Positions 1 to 7,325 of a DNA stretch of 16,614 nucleotides are shown in pieces. The DNA is taken from NCBI GenBank assembly GCA_035575095.1, contig DATLYF010000169.1:1-16614 (forward strand), given 5' to 3'. The notes under the pieces were generated by a model, which ran no database searches, was not told where the DNA came from, and saw only the letters and a program-made list of their open reading frames with translations. The stretch is from DATLYF01 sp035575095 (GTDB lineage Bacteria > Pseudomonadota > Gammaproteobacteria > Competibacterales > Competibacteraceae). A program made the position numbers and the translations under genes. Each line of letters starts with the position of its first letter. The first letter of the stretch is position 1.

Positions 1-200
1 GGATCGATGTCCCCGCCGCCGATCAGCACCAGCGCGTCCAGGCCGGCGAGCCATTGCTCGGCGAACTCGGCCCCGGCCGGCGGCAACAGCGTCGGCAGGC
101 CGCCGGCGCGTACCACCGCCCGGACGTATTCCTGTGGGATACGGTAGTTACCGGTCTCGCCGACGCCGTAGGTGGTCAGGCCGATGCGTGGGCGTTGCAT
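1..200 (-). CDS. Gamma-glutamyl hydrolase, PuuD-like (peptidase C26), 3' end cut off
   Basis: Only the first 66 codons are in the window. The translated start, MQRPRIGLTTYG, followed by a NYRIPQEYVRAVVRAGGLP stretch and then DALVLIGGGDIDP, is typical of class I glutamine-amidotransferase-like hydrolases of the PuuD type, which cleave gamma-glutamyl-GABA or related gamma-glutamyl amides in the cytoplasm. The catalytic Cys and His would lie beyond the edge and cannot be checked. The ATG shares one base with the TGA of the alcohol dehydrogenase gene (TGATG), so translation is probably coupled. As last visible gene of the ligase / aldehyde dehydrogenase / alcohol dehydrogenase operon, it would release glutamate from the oxidised gamma-glutamyl intermediate. 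The family is clear; the substrate is inferred. Confidence 0.85.
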   Translation of the reverse strand, partial: MQRPRIGLTTYGVGETGNYRIPQEYVRAVVRAGGLPTLLPPAGAEFAEQWLAGLDALVLIGGGDID

Positions 201-1363
201 CACAGCCGCCCCTCGACCGCCGCGACTAACAGCGCGCGGTAGTCGGCCACGCTGAGCTCCAGCGGATTGCCGCCATCGCTCGGATCCTGCTTGGCCATGG
301 TGGCGATCGCGTCGGCGCGGGCGCTGTCGATGCCGAGTGCGGCCAGAGTGTGAGGGATGCCGAGGCGCTCGCGCAGGCCCAGCACCCAATCGAGGAAGCC
401 GGCGAAGTCGGCCCGCGCCAGGTTCAGGTAGCGCGCCGCCGCAGCCAGGCGCTCGGCGACGGCCGCTTCGTTGCGCTTCAGCACGTAGGGCATGAGGATG
501 GCGTTGAGCAGGCCGTGGTGGGCATCGAACAGCGCGCCGAGCGGATGGGCGAGCGCGTGGATGGCGCCCAGGCCTTTCTGGAACGCCGTTGCGCCCATCA
601 TCGAGGCGCACAGCATGTGCGCGCGTGCCTCCAGGTCGTGGCCGTCGGCGGTGGCGCGCGGCAGATAGTCGTGCACCAGACGCATGCCCTCCAGCGCCAC
701 GCCCTGAGCGATGGGATGGTAGAACGGCGAGCACCAGGCTTCGAGATTGTGCGCCAGCGCGTCCATGCCGGTAGCGGCGGTGAGCTTGGGCGGCAGGCCG
801 ACGGTGAGCTCGGGATCGGCCAGCACCAGCCTGGGCAGCATGTTGGGATGGAAGATGATGACCTTGCGGTGGCTGGCTTCGTCGATGATCACCGCGGCGC
901 GGCCAACCTCGGAGCCGGTGCCGGCGGTGGTGGGAATGGCGATGGTCGGCGCCATGCCGGCAACGTTGGCGCGCAGCCAGTTGTCGCCGATGTCCTCGAA
1001 GTCCCACAGCGGCCGCTCCTGGCCGACCATCAGCGCCACCGCCTTGGCCACGTCGAGCGCGCTGCCGCCGCCGTAGGCGATCACGCCGTCATGGCCGCCA
1101 CTTCGGTAGGCGACCACACCGGCTTCGACATCGCGGCCCACCGGATTGGGGCGTATGTCGCAGAACAGCGCCGCGCCTTGCAGCCCTGCATCGTGCAGCA
1201 CGCCCATGAGGCGCCCGGTCATCGGCAGCGCGGCCAGGCCGGGGTCGGTGATCACCAGCGGCCGGCTCATGCCGAGTTCGGCGCACAGCCTGGGCAGCTC
1301 GACCAGACGGCCGGCGCCGAAGCGGATCGCAGTGGGGTAGTTCCAGTTGCCTCGCAACTGCAT
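200..1363 (-). CDS. Iron-containing alcohol dehydrogenase (group III)
   Basis: The 387-residue product is full length for the Fe-ADH family (FucO, EutG, YqhD relatives). It has the dinucleotide-binding GGGS at about 98-101, the TTAGTGSEV segment near 145-153, and a metal site matching FucO in spacing: Asp201, His205, His269 and His283, with conserved His273 between the last two. It should oxidise an alcohol to an aldehyde with NAD(P) in the cytoplasm. The ATG at 1363 follows a GGGAG ribosome site, 18 bases after the aldehyde dehydrogenase stop, and the 3' end overlaps the hydrolase start. An alcohol dehydrogenase is not part of the standard Puu putrescine pathway, so its presence with a gamma-glutamyl ligase and hydrolase suggests an amino alcohol substrate. 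That substrate is inferred; the family is certain. Confidence 0.93.
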   Translation of the reverse strand: MQLRGNWNYPTAIRFGAGRLVELPRLCAELGMSRPLVITDPGLAALPMTGRLMGVLHDAGLQGAALFCDIRPNPVGRDVEAGVVAYRSGGHDGVIAYGGGSALDVAKAVALMVGQERPLWDFEDIGDNWLRANVAGMAPTIAIPTTAGTGSEVGRAAVIIDEASHRKVIIFHPNMLPRLVLADPELTVGLPPKLTAATGMDALAHNLEAWCSPFYHPIAQGVALEGMRLVHDYLPRATADGHDLEARAHMLCASMMGATAFQKGLGAIHALAHPLGALFDAHHGLLNAILMPYVLKRNEAAVAERLAAAARYLNLARADFAGFLDWVLGLRERLGIPHTLAALGIDSARADAIATMAKQDPSDGGNPLELSVADYRALLVAAVEGRL

Positions 1364-1381
1364 GGCGATATCTCCCTCGGT

Positions 1382-2770
1382 TCAGGCCGGCAGGCGCAGG
1401 TGGAAGGACTTGACGCGGGTGAGCTGGGCGTAGCCGAGCAGCGACAGGCTGATGCCGCGGCCGGTGTCCTTGACCCCGGTCCAGGCCAGCGCCGGGTCGA
1501 GGTAGTCGCAGCGGTTGAGGAACACCGTGCCGGTCTCGAGGCGCTCACCGAGGCGCTCGGCTGCCGCCACATCGCGCGAGAAGATGGCCGCGGTCAGGCC
1601 GTAGCGGCTGTCGTTCATCAGCCGCAGCGCCTCCTCGTCGTCGGCCACCGGCATGATGCCCAGCACCGGGCCGAAGCTCTCCTCGTTCATCACCCGCATC
1701 GAATGATCGACGTCGACCAGGATCTGCGGCGCCAGGTAGGCGGTGCCGGGAGCGTCGGCGGCGAACAGCCGGGAGTCGAGCAGCGCCTTGGCGCCGGCGG
1801 CCAGCGCCTCCGCGATCTGGCCGCGCACGAAGGCTGCGGCCGCAGCGCGCACCATGGGGCCAAGGTTGGTGTCGGGATCGAGCGGGTTGCCGAGGCGGTA
1901 TTTCTTGGTCAGCTCCACTGCCGCCTCGACGAAGTCCCGATACAGCGACTGATGCACGTAGGCGCGCTCGATGCCGCAGCAGGACTGCCCGGAGTTGAAG
2001 AAAGCGCCGTCCACTACGCTCTCGACGGCGTGCTCGAAATCGGCATCGGCGCGCACGTAGGCCGGGTCCTTGCCGCCCAGCTCGAGGCCGAGGCCGATGA
2101 AGCGCTGCGCCGCGGCCTGCTGCACGCTGCGCCCGCCTTCCACCGAGCCGGTGAAGGCGACGAAGTCGATGGCTGCATGGCCGACCAGCTTCAGGGTCGC
2201 GGCGTGGGACAGATGCAGGTGCTGGAACACTCCGAGCGGCAGGCCGGCGGCATCGAAGGCTTGCTGGAAGCGCTCGGCGGCCAGTGGCGTCTGCGACGAG
2301 TGCTTGAGGATCACGGTGTTGCCGGCCACCAGCGCCGGGATGATGGTGTTCACCGCGGTCAGAAACGGGTAGTTCCACGGCGCCAGCACCAGCACGGTGC
2401 CGAGCGGCTCACGCCGGAGATAGCGCTTGAAGCCCGGCTTGGCGCCGGGATCGAGGTCGGCCAGCGCCGGCCCGGCCACCTCGATCATATAGCGGGCGCG
2501 CTCCTCGAGGCCGCGCACCTCGCCGGGGGACTGGGCGATGGGCCGGCCGATCTGCACGGTGATGTCGTGGGCGATGGCCTCGCGCGCGGCCACCAGATGT
2601 TCGACGGCCTTCAGACACAGCGCCTGACGCTCGGCCAGGGACAGCGCACGCCAGGCGGCGCGGGCGGCAACGGCGCGGGAGAGCGCCTGGTCGATCTCGG
2701 CGGCGCTGGCCAGTGGCCGGCTCAGCAGCTTGCGGCCGTCGATGGGGGAAATCAGATCGAGGGTTTCCAT
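1382..2770 (-). CDS. NAD(P)-dependent aldehyde dehydrogenase
   Basis: The 462-residue protein covers the whole ALDH fold. Visible signatures are LAPWNYP at 129-135, FTGSVEGG at 206-213 in the cofactor site, the general base Glu230 in LELGGKDP, and nucleophile Cys264 in GQSCCGIER. The 34-residue Glu-to-Cys spacing is canonical. A late ESFGPV block is also present. It converts an aldehyde to a carboxylate in the cytoplasm. The start at 2770 lies one base after the TGA of the ligase gene, so the two are probably translationally coupled. In context it would oxidise a gamma-glutamyl-amino-aldehyde made by the neighbouring iron-dependent dehydrogenase, as PuuC acts on gamma-glutamyl-aminobutyraldehyde. 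Its substrate cannot be read from sequence alone. Confidence 0.93.
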   Translation of the reverse strand: METLDLISPIDGRKLLSRPLASAAEIDQALSRAVAARAAWRALSLAERQALCLKAVEHLVAAREAIAHDITVQIGRPIAQSPGEVRGLEERARYMIEVAGPALADLDPGAKPGFKRYLRREPLGTVLVLAPWNYPFLTAVNTIIPALVAGNTVILKHSSQTPLAAERFQQAFDAAGLPLGVFQHLHLSHAATLKLVGHAAIDFVAFTGSVEGGRSVQQAAAQRFIGLGLELGGKDPAYVRADADFEHAVESVVDGAFFNSGQSCCGIERAYVHQSLYRDFVEAAVELTKKYRLGNPLDPDTNLGPMVRAAAAAFVRGQIAEALAAGAKALLDSRLFAADAPGTAYLAPQILVDVDHSMRVMNEESFGPVLGIMPVADDEEALRLMNDSRYGLTAAIFSRDVAAAERLGERLETGTVFLNRCDYLDPALAWTGVKDTGRGISLSLLGYAQLTRVKSFHLRLPA

Positions 2771-2771
2771 C

Positions 2772-4136
2772 TCAGATGATCTCGAAGTAGCGGTTCAATT
2801 CCCAATCGGTGACATGGCGGCGGAACTCGCGCTCCTCCCACTCGCGGGTGGCGGCGTAGTGCTCGATGAAGGCATCGCCGAACGCTGCGCGCGCCGCCTC
2901 GGAGCGGCGCAAGCGCTGGGCGGCCTCCATCAGCGTGCGCGGCAGGTCGAACTCGGCCGGCGGCTGCTGAGCATAGGCGTTGCCCTGCATCGCCGGCAGC
3001 GGTTCGAGTTTGTGCTCGATGCCCCACAGCCCCGAGGCCAGCGCCGCGGCCAGCACCAGGTAGGGGTTGCCGTCGGCCGCGGCGACGCGATACTCGACGC
3101 GCTGCGATTTGGGCGAGCCGCCGATCACGCGCAGCGCGCAGGTGCGGTTCTCGGCGCCCCAGGTGGCGTTGGTCGGTGCCCAGTAGCCCGGGATCAGACG
3201 CGAGAAGGAGTTCACCGTCGGCGCCACCAGCGCCAGGAATTCCGGCATCAGCCGCTGCTGGCCGGCGATGAAGTGGCGCATGGTGCGGCTGAGGCGCTGC
3301 GGGGCGCTCTCGTCGTAGAACACCGGCTGCCCGTCGGCGTCCTTCAGCGACAGGTGCAGGTGGCCGCCGCAGCCGGGCCAGTCCATCGACCACTTGGCCA
3401 TGAAGCTCAGCATCAGGTCGCGGCGCTGCGCGACGACCTTGCTGAAGGTCTTGAACAGCGCCGCCTTGTCGGCCGCGGCGATGCCCTCGTCGACGGTGAT
3501 CGCCGCCTCCAGCACGCCGGCGCCGGTCTCGGTGTGCAGACCCTCCAGGGGGAAGTCCATGTCCCGGCCCAGGGCGAGCAGCTCGTGGTAGAACTCGGCC
3601 CAGACCGAGTTGCGCAGCACCGAGTAGCCGAAGTAGTCGGGGGTCAGCGGCTTGAGGTTGCGGTAGTGCTTCTCGCGCACCGAGTGGGGGTTTTCCTGGA
3701 AGGCGAAGAACTCATACTCGAACGCCGCAAAAGGCGTGTAGCCCATCGCCTCGGCCTTGGCCAGCACGCGCTTGAGCACGTTGCGCGGGCAGAGCGCGGC
3801 GGCGTCGCCGTCGAACTCGCAGAGAAAGAACAGCGAGTTCTCGAACGGCAGCTCGCGGCAGCTCTCGGGGATGATGCGCACCTGACTGTCGTGGTAGCCG
3901 GTGTGCCAGCCGGTATAGGCCACGTTGTCGTAGAGCTGATCCTTGCTGTCCCAGCCGAGCACCACGCTGCAGAAGCCGAAGCCGCTCTCCAACGCCGCGA
4001 TGAACTTCTCGCGCGACAGGTACTTGCCGCGCAGGATGCCGTCGACGTCGAACACGCCGACCTTGACGTGCGACAGTCCGCGCTCTTCGACGATCTGCTG
4101 CGCGTCGGCGACCGTCTTCACTTGACGAGGCACCAT
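2772..4136 (-). CDS. Glutamine-synthetase-family gamma-glutamyl-amine ligase
   Basis: The 454-residue product belongs to the glutamine synthetase superfamily. Metal and ATP positions are recognisable: Glu140 and Glu142 (FEYEFF), Glu203 and Glu210 in HTETGAGVLEAAI, His259 and His261 in GGHLHLSL, and Glu348 and Arg350 in RVEYR, followed by the GNPYL block. It departs from true GlnA: the DGSSI element that helps bind ammonium reads DGILRGKYL (33-40), and the adenylylation tyrosine of NLYDLP appears as Phe396 in EFDLP. These changes suit an enzyme joining glutamate to an organic amine, like PuuA, IpuC or the Streptomyces ethanolamine enzyme GlnA4. A GGAGG ribosome site precedes the ATG. It is first in the operon and divergent from a regulator. 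Ligase class is well supported; the amine is inferred. Confidence 0.88.
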   Translation of the reverse strand: MVPRQVKTVADAQQIVEERGLSHVKVGVFDVDGILRGKYLSREKFIAALESGFGFCSVVLGWDSKDQLYDNVAYTGWHTGYHDSQVRIIPESCRELPFENSLFFLCEFDGDAAALCPRNVLKRVLAKAEAMGYTPFAAFEYEFFAFQENPHSVREKHYRNLKPLTPDYFGYSVLRNSVWAEFYHELLALGRDMDFPLEGLHTETGAGVLEAAITVDEGIAAADKAALFKTFSKVVAQRRDLMLSFMAKWSMDWPGCGGHLHLSLKDADGQPVFYDESAPQRLSRTMRHFIAGQQRLMPEFLALVAPTVNSFSRLIPGYWAPTNATWGAENRTCALRVIGGSPKSQRVEYRVAAADGNPYLVLAAALASGLWGIEHKLEPLPAMQGNAYAQQPPAEFDLPRTLMEAAQRLRRSEAARAAFGDAFIEHYAATREWEEREFRRHVTDWELNRYFEII

Positions 4137-4215
4137 CTCTCCATCCTCCGGTTTGGGTATGCATTCGGGGGCGGGCGGATTGCCCTGCTTGCTCTGCTTT
4201 CGGCCAATGCCGTTT

Positions 4216-4265
4216 CATACGTTACAGAGAAAGCGTGTAGATCAATTTTTATAACATACGTTACA
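4216..4265. repeat. Direct repeat CATACGTTACA, two copies 39 bp apart
   Basis: The 11-mer CATACGTTACA occurs exactly at 4216-4226 and 4255-4265. The second copy is the right part of the 18-bp inverted repeat; the first has only a weak left arm. Two copies about four helical turns apart in a divergent promoter region suggest cooperative binding by one regulator. Confidence 0.6.
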
Positions 4266-4266
4266 A
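4249..4266. promoter_or_regulatory. Candidate operator, 18-bp inverted repeat
   Basis: The arms TTATAAC and GTTACAA are complementary at six of seven positions and are separated by ATAC. The repeat covers the proposed -10 of the ligase operon. The nearest candidate ligand is the divergently encoded RpiR-type regulator, whose family commonly binds short inverted repeats near its own gene. Binding itself is inferred. Confidence 0.5.
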
Positions 4267-4286
4267 CTCAATCATCTTTCTGTCAA
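4258..4286 (-). promoter_or_regulatory. Sigma70-type promoter of the gamma-glutamyl ligase operon
   Basis: On the minus strand a perfect -35 TTGACA (4286-4281) is followed after 17 bases by TAACGT (4263-4258) as a weaker -10. Transcription would start near 4251 and leave a leader of about 115 bases before the ATG at 4136. The area is much more AT-rich than its surroundings. The -10 lies inside an inverted repeat, which suggests repression. The assignment is by eye. Confidence 0.55.
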
Positions 4287-4328
4287 ACCTGTACTATTTG
4301 TTAATGCGACGGCCGTAAGGAGGGCCAC

Positions 4329-5198
4329 ATGAGCACCAAGCACACCCGTTCGATCGCCGAGGAGCTGCGGCGCTCGTTCGACCGGCTGACGCCGACCGAG
4401 CGCAAGCCGGCGCGCGTCCTGCTAGCCAACTATCCGGTGGCGGGGCTGGAGACGGTGGCGCAGTTCGCCGCCCGCGCCGAGGTCAGCGGGCCGACGATTC
4501 TGCGCCTGATCGGCAAGCTCGGCTTCTCCAGCTACCCGGAATTCCAGCAGGCGCTGCGCGAGGAGCTGACTGCCAGGCTGCAGTCACCGCTGGCCAAGAC
4601 CCCGGGCGCGGGCGCGGGCGGCGATCTGCTCGAACGCATGGCCGAAGCGGTCTGCGACAACATCCGCGTCACCCTCGCCGACCTGCCGCGCGCCGAGTTC
4701 GATGCCGTGGTGGCGCTGCTCGCCGATCCGCGCCGCACTATCTATCTGCTCGGCGGGCGCTTCGGCCAGGCGCTGGCGGAGTACTTCCGCGCCCATCTGC
4801 GCGTGCTGCGCAAGGGGGTACAGGTGATTTCCGGGCAGCCGGCAACCTGGCCGGAGACCCTGCTCGATCTGAGTCCCAAGGACGTGCTGGTGGTGTTCGA
4901 CGTGCGCCGCTATCAGACCGATGTGATCACCTTCGCCGAGCGAGCCGCGGCGCGCGGCACCCAGATCGTGCTGTTCACCGACCAGTGGCTGTCGCCGATC
5001 AGCAAGGTGGCGGCGCACACCCTGCCGGTGCACATCACCGTGCCGTCGCGCTGGGACTCGGCGGTAGCAACGCTGACACTGATCGAATGCCTGATCGCCA
5101 CCATCACCGAGCGCCACTGGCCGCAGGCGCGCAGCCGCATCGAGCAACTGGAAGCGCTGCGCCAGACACCGGACGGCGCGCCGCTCGAGCTTCCCTGA
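4329..5198 (+). CDS. MurR/RpiR-family transcriptional regulator
   Basis: The 289-residue protein has the two-part RpiR layout. An N-terminal helix-turn-helix domain covers about 1-80, with the TVAQFAARAEVSGPTILRL region at 42-60 as the likely DNA-reading part. A SIS sugar-isomerase-like ligand domain covers about 125-265 and includes YLLGGRFGQ at 139-147. SIS domains usually bind phosphosugars, but in catabolic operons they can sense other metabolites. The start is well fixed by a TAAGGAGG ribosome site at 4316-4323, five bases before the ATG. The gene is divergent from the ligase operon and converges on the chelatase gene with a 7-base gap. It most likely controls the ligase operon through the inverted repeat at 4249-4266; activator or repressor is not decidable, although the site position favours repression. 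Confidence 0.9.
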   Translation: MSTKHTRSIAEELRRSFDRLTPTERKPARVLLANYPVAGLETVAQFAARAEVSGPTILRLIGKLGFSSYPEFQQALREELTARLQSPLAKTPGAGAGGDLLERMAEAVCDNIRVTLADLPRAEFDAVVALLADPRRTIYLLGGRFGQALAEYFRAHLRVLRKGVQVISGQPATWPETLLDLSPKDVLVVFDVRRYQTDVITFAERAAARGTQIVLFTDQWLSPISKVAAHTLPVHITVPSRWDSAVATLTLIECLIATITERHWPQARSRIEQLEALRQTPDGAPLELP

Positions 5199-5205
5199 CG
5201 CATGC

Positions 5206-5565
5206 TCAGTCGGCCAGTTCCAACAACAGTTCGGGGATGGGCGCAGCGGTCCCCAGATAAGGGGCAATGCGCAGCGTGACGCCGGGATGCTCGCGGCTCT
5301 TGGCCGCCACCAGTGCCGGGATGTCCTCCACCACGTGGTTGCCGGCGGAGAGAAAGTACGGCAGCACCACCACCTCGCGGGCGCCGGCGCGGATACAGGC
5401 CTCGATGCCATCGGGAATGGACGGTTCGGCCAGTTCCAGAAAGGCGCACCGCACCAGCGGGTAACGCGTCGCGGCGCGCTCGGCCAGGCGGGTGGCGAGG
5501 CGGCGCACCTCGTCGTTGGATTCTTCGCGGCGGCTGCCGTGGGCGACCAGTAACAGGGCTTTCAT
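5206..5565 (-). CDS. Short sirohydrochlorin chelatase, CbiX/SirB type
   Basis: This 119-residue single-domain protein carries the two metal-site histidines of small CbiX chelatases: His9 in VAHGSR and His77 in FLSAGNHVVEDIP. Such proteins insert Co2+ (CbiX) or Fe2+ (SirB) into sirohydrochlorin and work as homodimers because each chain is half the size of the two-domain enzymes. No other cobalamin gene is present and I see no cobalamin riboswitch upstream. The nearby cysteine and Fe-S genes make a siroheme role slightly more attractive, but the metal cannot be decided. The ATG has an AGGGTAGGA stretch upstream. The gene is divergent from mepA and convergent with the regulator. Confidence 0.85.
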   Translation of the reverse strand: MKALLLVAHGSRREESNDEVRRLATRLAERAATRYPLVRCAFLELAEPSIPDGIEACIRAGAREVVVLPYFLSAGNHVVEDIPALVAAKSREHPGVTLRIAPYLGTAAPIPELLLELAD

Positions 5566-5591
5566 GGCGAAATTCCTACCCTCGTCACGGC

Positions 5592-5620
5592 TTGGCCGCG
5601 CCCCGGGGTGTGGCTACACT
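5592..5620 (+). promoter_or_regulatory. Candidate sigma70 promoter for mepA
   Basis: TTGGCC at 5592-5597 and TACACT at 5615-5620 are exactly 17 bases apart and lie 38 bases before the mepA ATG. Each matches four of six consensus bases. No competing signal is visible in this 93-base intergenic region. Confidence 0.4.
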
Positions 5621-5658
5621 GAAATGACCCGCTGCCCCAATCACGAAATAACACCGCC

Positions 5659-6561
5659 ATGCTGCGCCCCTCTCTTGCCCGTTCCGCTATTGCCCTGGGC
5701 CTCGGCCTGGTCCTGCTCGCTACCGCCGCTCCGCTGCACGCCAACGGCTGGAGCCGGGTGCGCGATCCTCTGCCCGGCCGGCCGCAGGTGATCGGCAGCT
5801 ACACCGCCGGCTGCCTGGCCGGCGCCACCACCCTGCCGCTAGAGGGACAGGGCTACCAGGTGATGCGTCGCAGCCGCAACCGCAACCACGGCCACCCGCA
5901 GCTCATCGCCCTGATCCAGCGTCTGGGCGCGGCCGCGGCAGCCCGGGGCGCCACCCTGCTGGTGGGCGACCTGGCCCAGCCGCGCGGCGGTCCCATGCCC
6001 TCCGGCCACCGCAGCCATCAGCTCGGCCTGGATGGCGACATCTGGCTGCTGGCCGGGCCGCCCCAGGGCCTGTCGCTGCAGGACACCGAAGAGCTGCCGG
6101 CACCGTCTATGGTGGACGCCGTTGCCGTCAAGGTGACGGCCCGCTGGACCCGCTACCAGCGCGACATGCTCAAGCTCGCCGCCAGCCAGCCCGAGGTGGA
6201 GCGCATCTTCATCAACCCGGTGATCAAGCTGCACCTGTGCCGCAGCGAGAGCGAGCGCGATTGGCTGCGCAAGCTCCGCCCCTGGTGGGGTCACGATGCC
6301 CATTTCCATGTGCGCCTGGCCTGCCCACCCGGCTCACCCCGGTGCGAGGCCCAGCAGCCGGTACCGGCCGGCGATGGCTGCGATGCCGATCTGCTCAACT
6401 GGGTGAAGGAACAGCGCCAGGCCGCTCTGCATCCGCAGCCACCCCGGCCGCCGCAACCGTCCAGGCCGGTGCTTCTGCCGACGGCCTGCAACGCAGTGCT
6501 GGCCGGAGGCGGGCCCGGGCTTCCCGAGCGCGAGCTCCGGCTGGCCGGCGACGAGCCGTAG
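5659..6561 (+). CDS. mepA: Penicillin-insensitive murein DD-endopeptidase
   Basis: The 300-residue protein is a peptidase M74 / MepA homologue, which cuts D-Ala-meso-DAP crosslinks in peptidoglycan in the periplasm. It starts with a signal peptide: hydrophobic stretch at about 9-24, likely cleavage after LHA at 26-28. Zinc-site motifs are intact: SGHRSHQLGLDGD contains His117, His120 and Asp127, and GHDAHFHVRL contains His212, His215 and His217, spaced as in E. coli MepA. Cysteine positions and a proline-rich segment near 255-275 before a short conserved tail also match the family. No clear ribosome site precedes the ATG, but the signal peptide starts there and no better start is visible. Its neighbours are unrelated in function. 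It converges on iscA with 24 bases between. Confidence 0.92.
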   Translation: MLRPSLARSAIALGLGLVLLATAAPLHANGWSRVRDPLPGRPQVIGSYTAGCLAGATTLPLEGQGYQVMRRSRNRNHGHPQLIALIQRLGAAAAARGATLLVGDLAQPRGGPMPSGHRSHQLGLDGDIWLLAGPPQGLSLQDTEELPAPSMVDAVAVKVTARWTRYQRDMLKLAASQPEVERIFINPVIKLHLCRSESERDWLRKLRPWWGHDAHFHVRLACPPGSPRCEAQQPVPAGDGCDADLLNWVKEQRQAALHPQPPRPPQPSRPVLLPTACNAVLAGGGPGLPERELRLAGDEP

Positions 6562-6562
6562 C

Positions 6563-6589
6563 CTGAGCGATACCCGGCCATTCGCTCAG
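6563..6589. terminator. Stem-loop between convergent mepA and iscA
   Basis: CTGAGCGA at 6563-6570 pairs perfectly with TCGCTCAG at 6582-6589 across an 11-base loop. It begins just after the mepA stop and includes the iscA stop codon. No real T-run follows on either strand, so it is a plausible but weak two-way terminator. Confidence 0.4.
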
Positions 6590-6909
6590 ATATTGAAGCT
6601 CTCCCCGCAGCCGCAGGAATCCTTGACGTTGGGGTTGTTGAACTTGAACATCTCGTTCAGCCCATCCTTGATGAAGTCCAGTTCCATGCCATCTAGATAC
6701 GGCAGGTGCTCCTGTTTCACCACCAGCTTCACCCCACGGTCCTCGAACACCTGATCGCCGCTGCCGACCTCGTCGGCGAAGTCGATGGCATAGGCGTAGC
6801 CGGAGCAACCGGAGCGGCGTACGCCCAGGCGCAGGCCGATGCCTTTGCCACGCTTGTCCAGGTAGTTCTGAATGCGCCGCGCGGCGCTTTCGGTCACGGT
6901 GATCGTCAT
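6586..6909 (-). CDS. iscA: A-type Fe-S carrier protein
   Basis: The 107-residue product matches IscA in length and sequence. It has the three conserved cysteines at the E. coli positions: Cys35 in SGCSGYAY, and Cys99 and Cys101 in the C-terminal SCGCGESF. A-type carriers accept Fe-S clusters from a scaffold and deliver them to target proteins in the cytoplasm. The start has a GAGG ribosome site formed over the end of the preceding IscU-like gene; the gap is only 4 bases, so co-translation is likely. It is the last gene of the leftward isc operon and is followed by convergent mepA rather than hscB. ErpA or SufA are less likely given the operon position. Confidence 0.93.
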   Translation of the reverse strand: MTITVTESAARRIQNYLDKRGKGIGLRLGVRRSGCSGYAYAIDFADEVGSGDQVFEDRGVKLVVKQEHLPYLDGMELDFIKDGLNEMFKFNNPNVKDSCGCGESFNI

Positions 6910-6913
6910 TGCA

Positions 6914-7318
6914 CTAACCTCGTCTCGAAACGTTCGGTTCCGGCTCTGGAGCGGGGGATGTCAGAGCCGCGCGCAGCGCGCGTTCCGCCAGCATTGCGCA
7001 AGCCACCTTGTCAGCCGGCAGCGCCAGCGCTCGTTCCAGCTCGCGGGCACGGAACTGCGCCGCCTCTTCCAGGCTGCGCCCCTGTAGCCACTCGCACAGC
7101 CAGTCGCCGGCGGCGATGGTGGCGGGACAGCCGTAGGCGCGGAAGCGGGCTGCGGCGATGCGCCCGGCATCGGTCATGCGCAGCGACAGCTCCAGCACCC
7201 GTCCCTCGGCCAGGTCACCGGCGCGCACCGTTAGCGTAGCGGGGCCGGCCGCCAGGGCACCGGCATGGCGCGGCTCACGGAAGCGTTCCCGCACCGCGGC
7301 GCTGTACCTGTATAACAT
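6914..7318 (-). CDS. IscU-like protein with a degenerate scaffold site
   Basis: The 134-residue protein aligns by eye with IscU / NifU N-terminal scaffolds along most of its length: an N-terminal REPRHAG stretch resembles ENPRNVG, and [20 protein letters not shown] resembles the IscU YGC region. Of the cluster ligands, Cys64 and Cys107 correspond to IscU Cys63 and Cys106, and Asp35 to Asp39. The first cysteine (Cys37 of ACGD) is Ala33 in RAGD, and His105 is Ala106. The LPPVK motif read by HscA appears as LPADK. An additional Cys75 is present. It lies between iscS and iscA where iscU belongs. It may bind IscS or carry a cluster differently; normal scaffold function is doubtful. Family membership is firm, function open. 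Confidence 0.8.
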   Translation of the reverse strand: MLYRYSAAVRERFREPRHAGALAAGPATLTVRAGDLAEGRVLELSLRMTDAGRIAAARFRAYGCPATIAAGDWLCEWLQGRSLEEAAQFRARELERALALPADKVACAMLAERALRAALTSPAPEPEPNVSRRG

Positions 7319-7325
7319 GGGAGCA

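Noticed and set aside
350..2779. 809-codon open frame on the plus strand
   Set aside because: It lies opposite the alcohol and aldehyde dehydrogenase genes, which have intact catalytic motifs. The composition, rich in His, Gln, Gly and Val, is typical of an antisense frame in GC-rich DNA.
2772..4136. Annotation as the main ammonium-assimilating glnA
   Set aside because: The ammonium-site and adenylylation signatures are changed and the gene sits in a catabolic operon.
2730..4304. 524-codon open frame on the plus strand
   Set aside because: It is antisense to the ligase gene and runs through the promoter region; no domain is recognisable.
5566..5658. Cobalamin riboswitch ahead of the CbiX-type gene
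   Set aside because: The space is only 93 bases, shared with the mepA promoter, and no B12-box-like sequence is seen.
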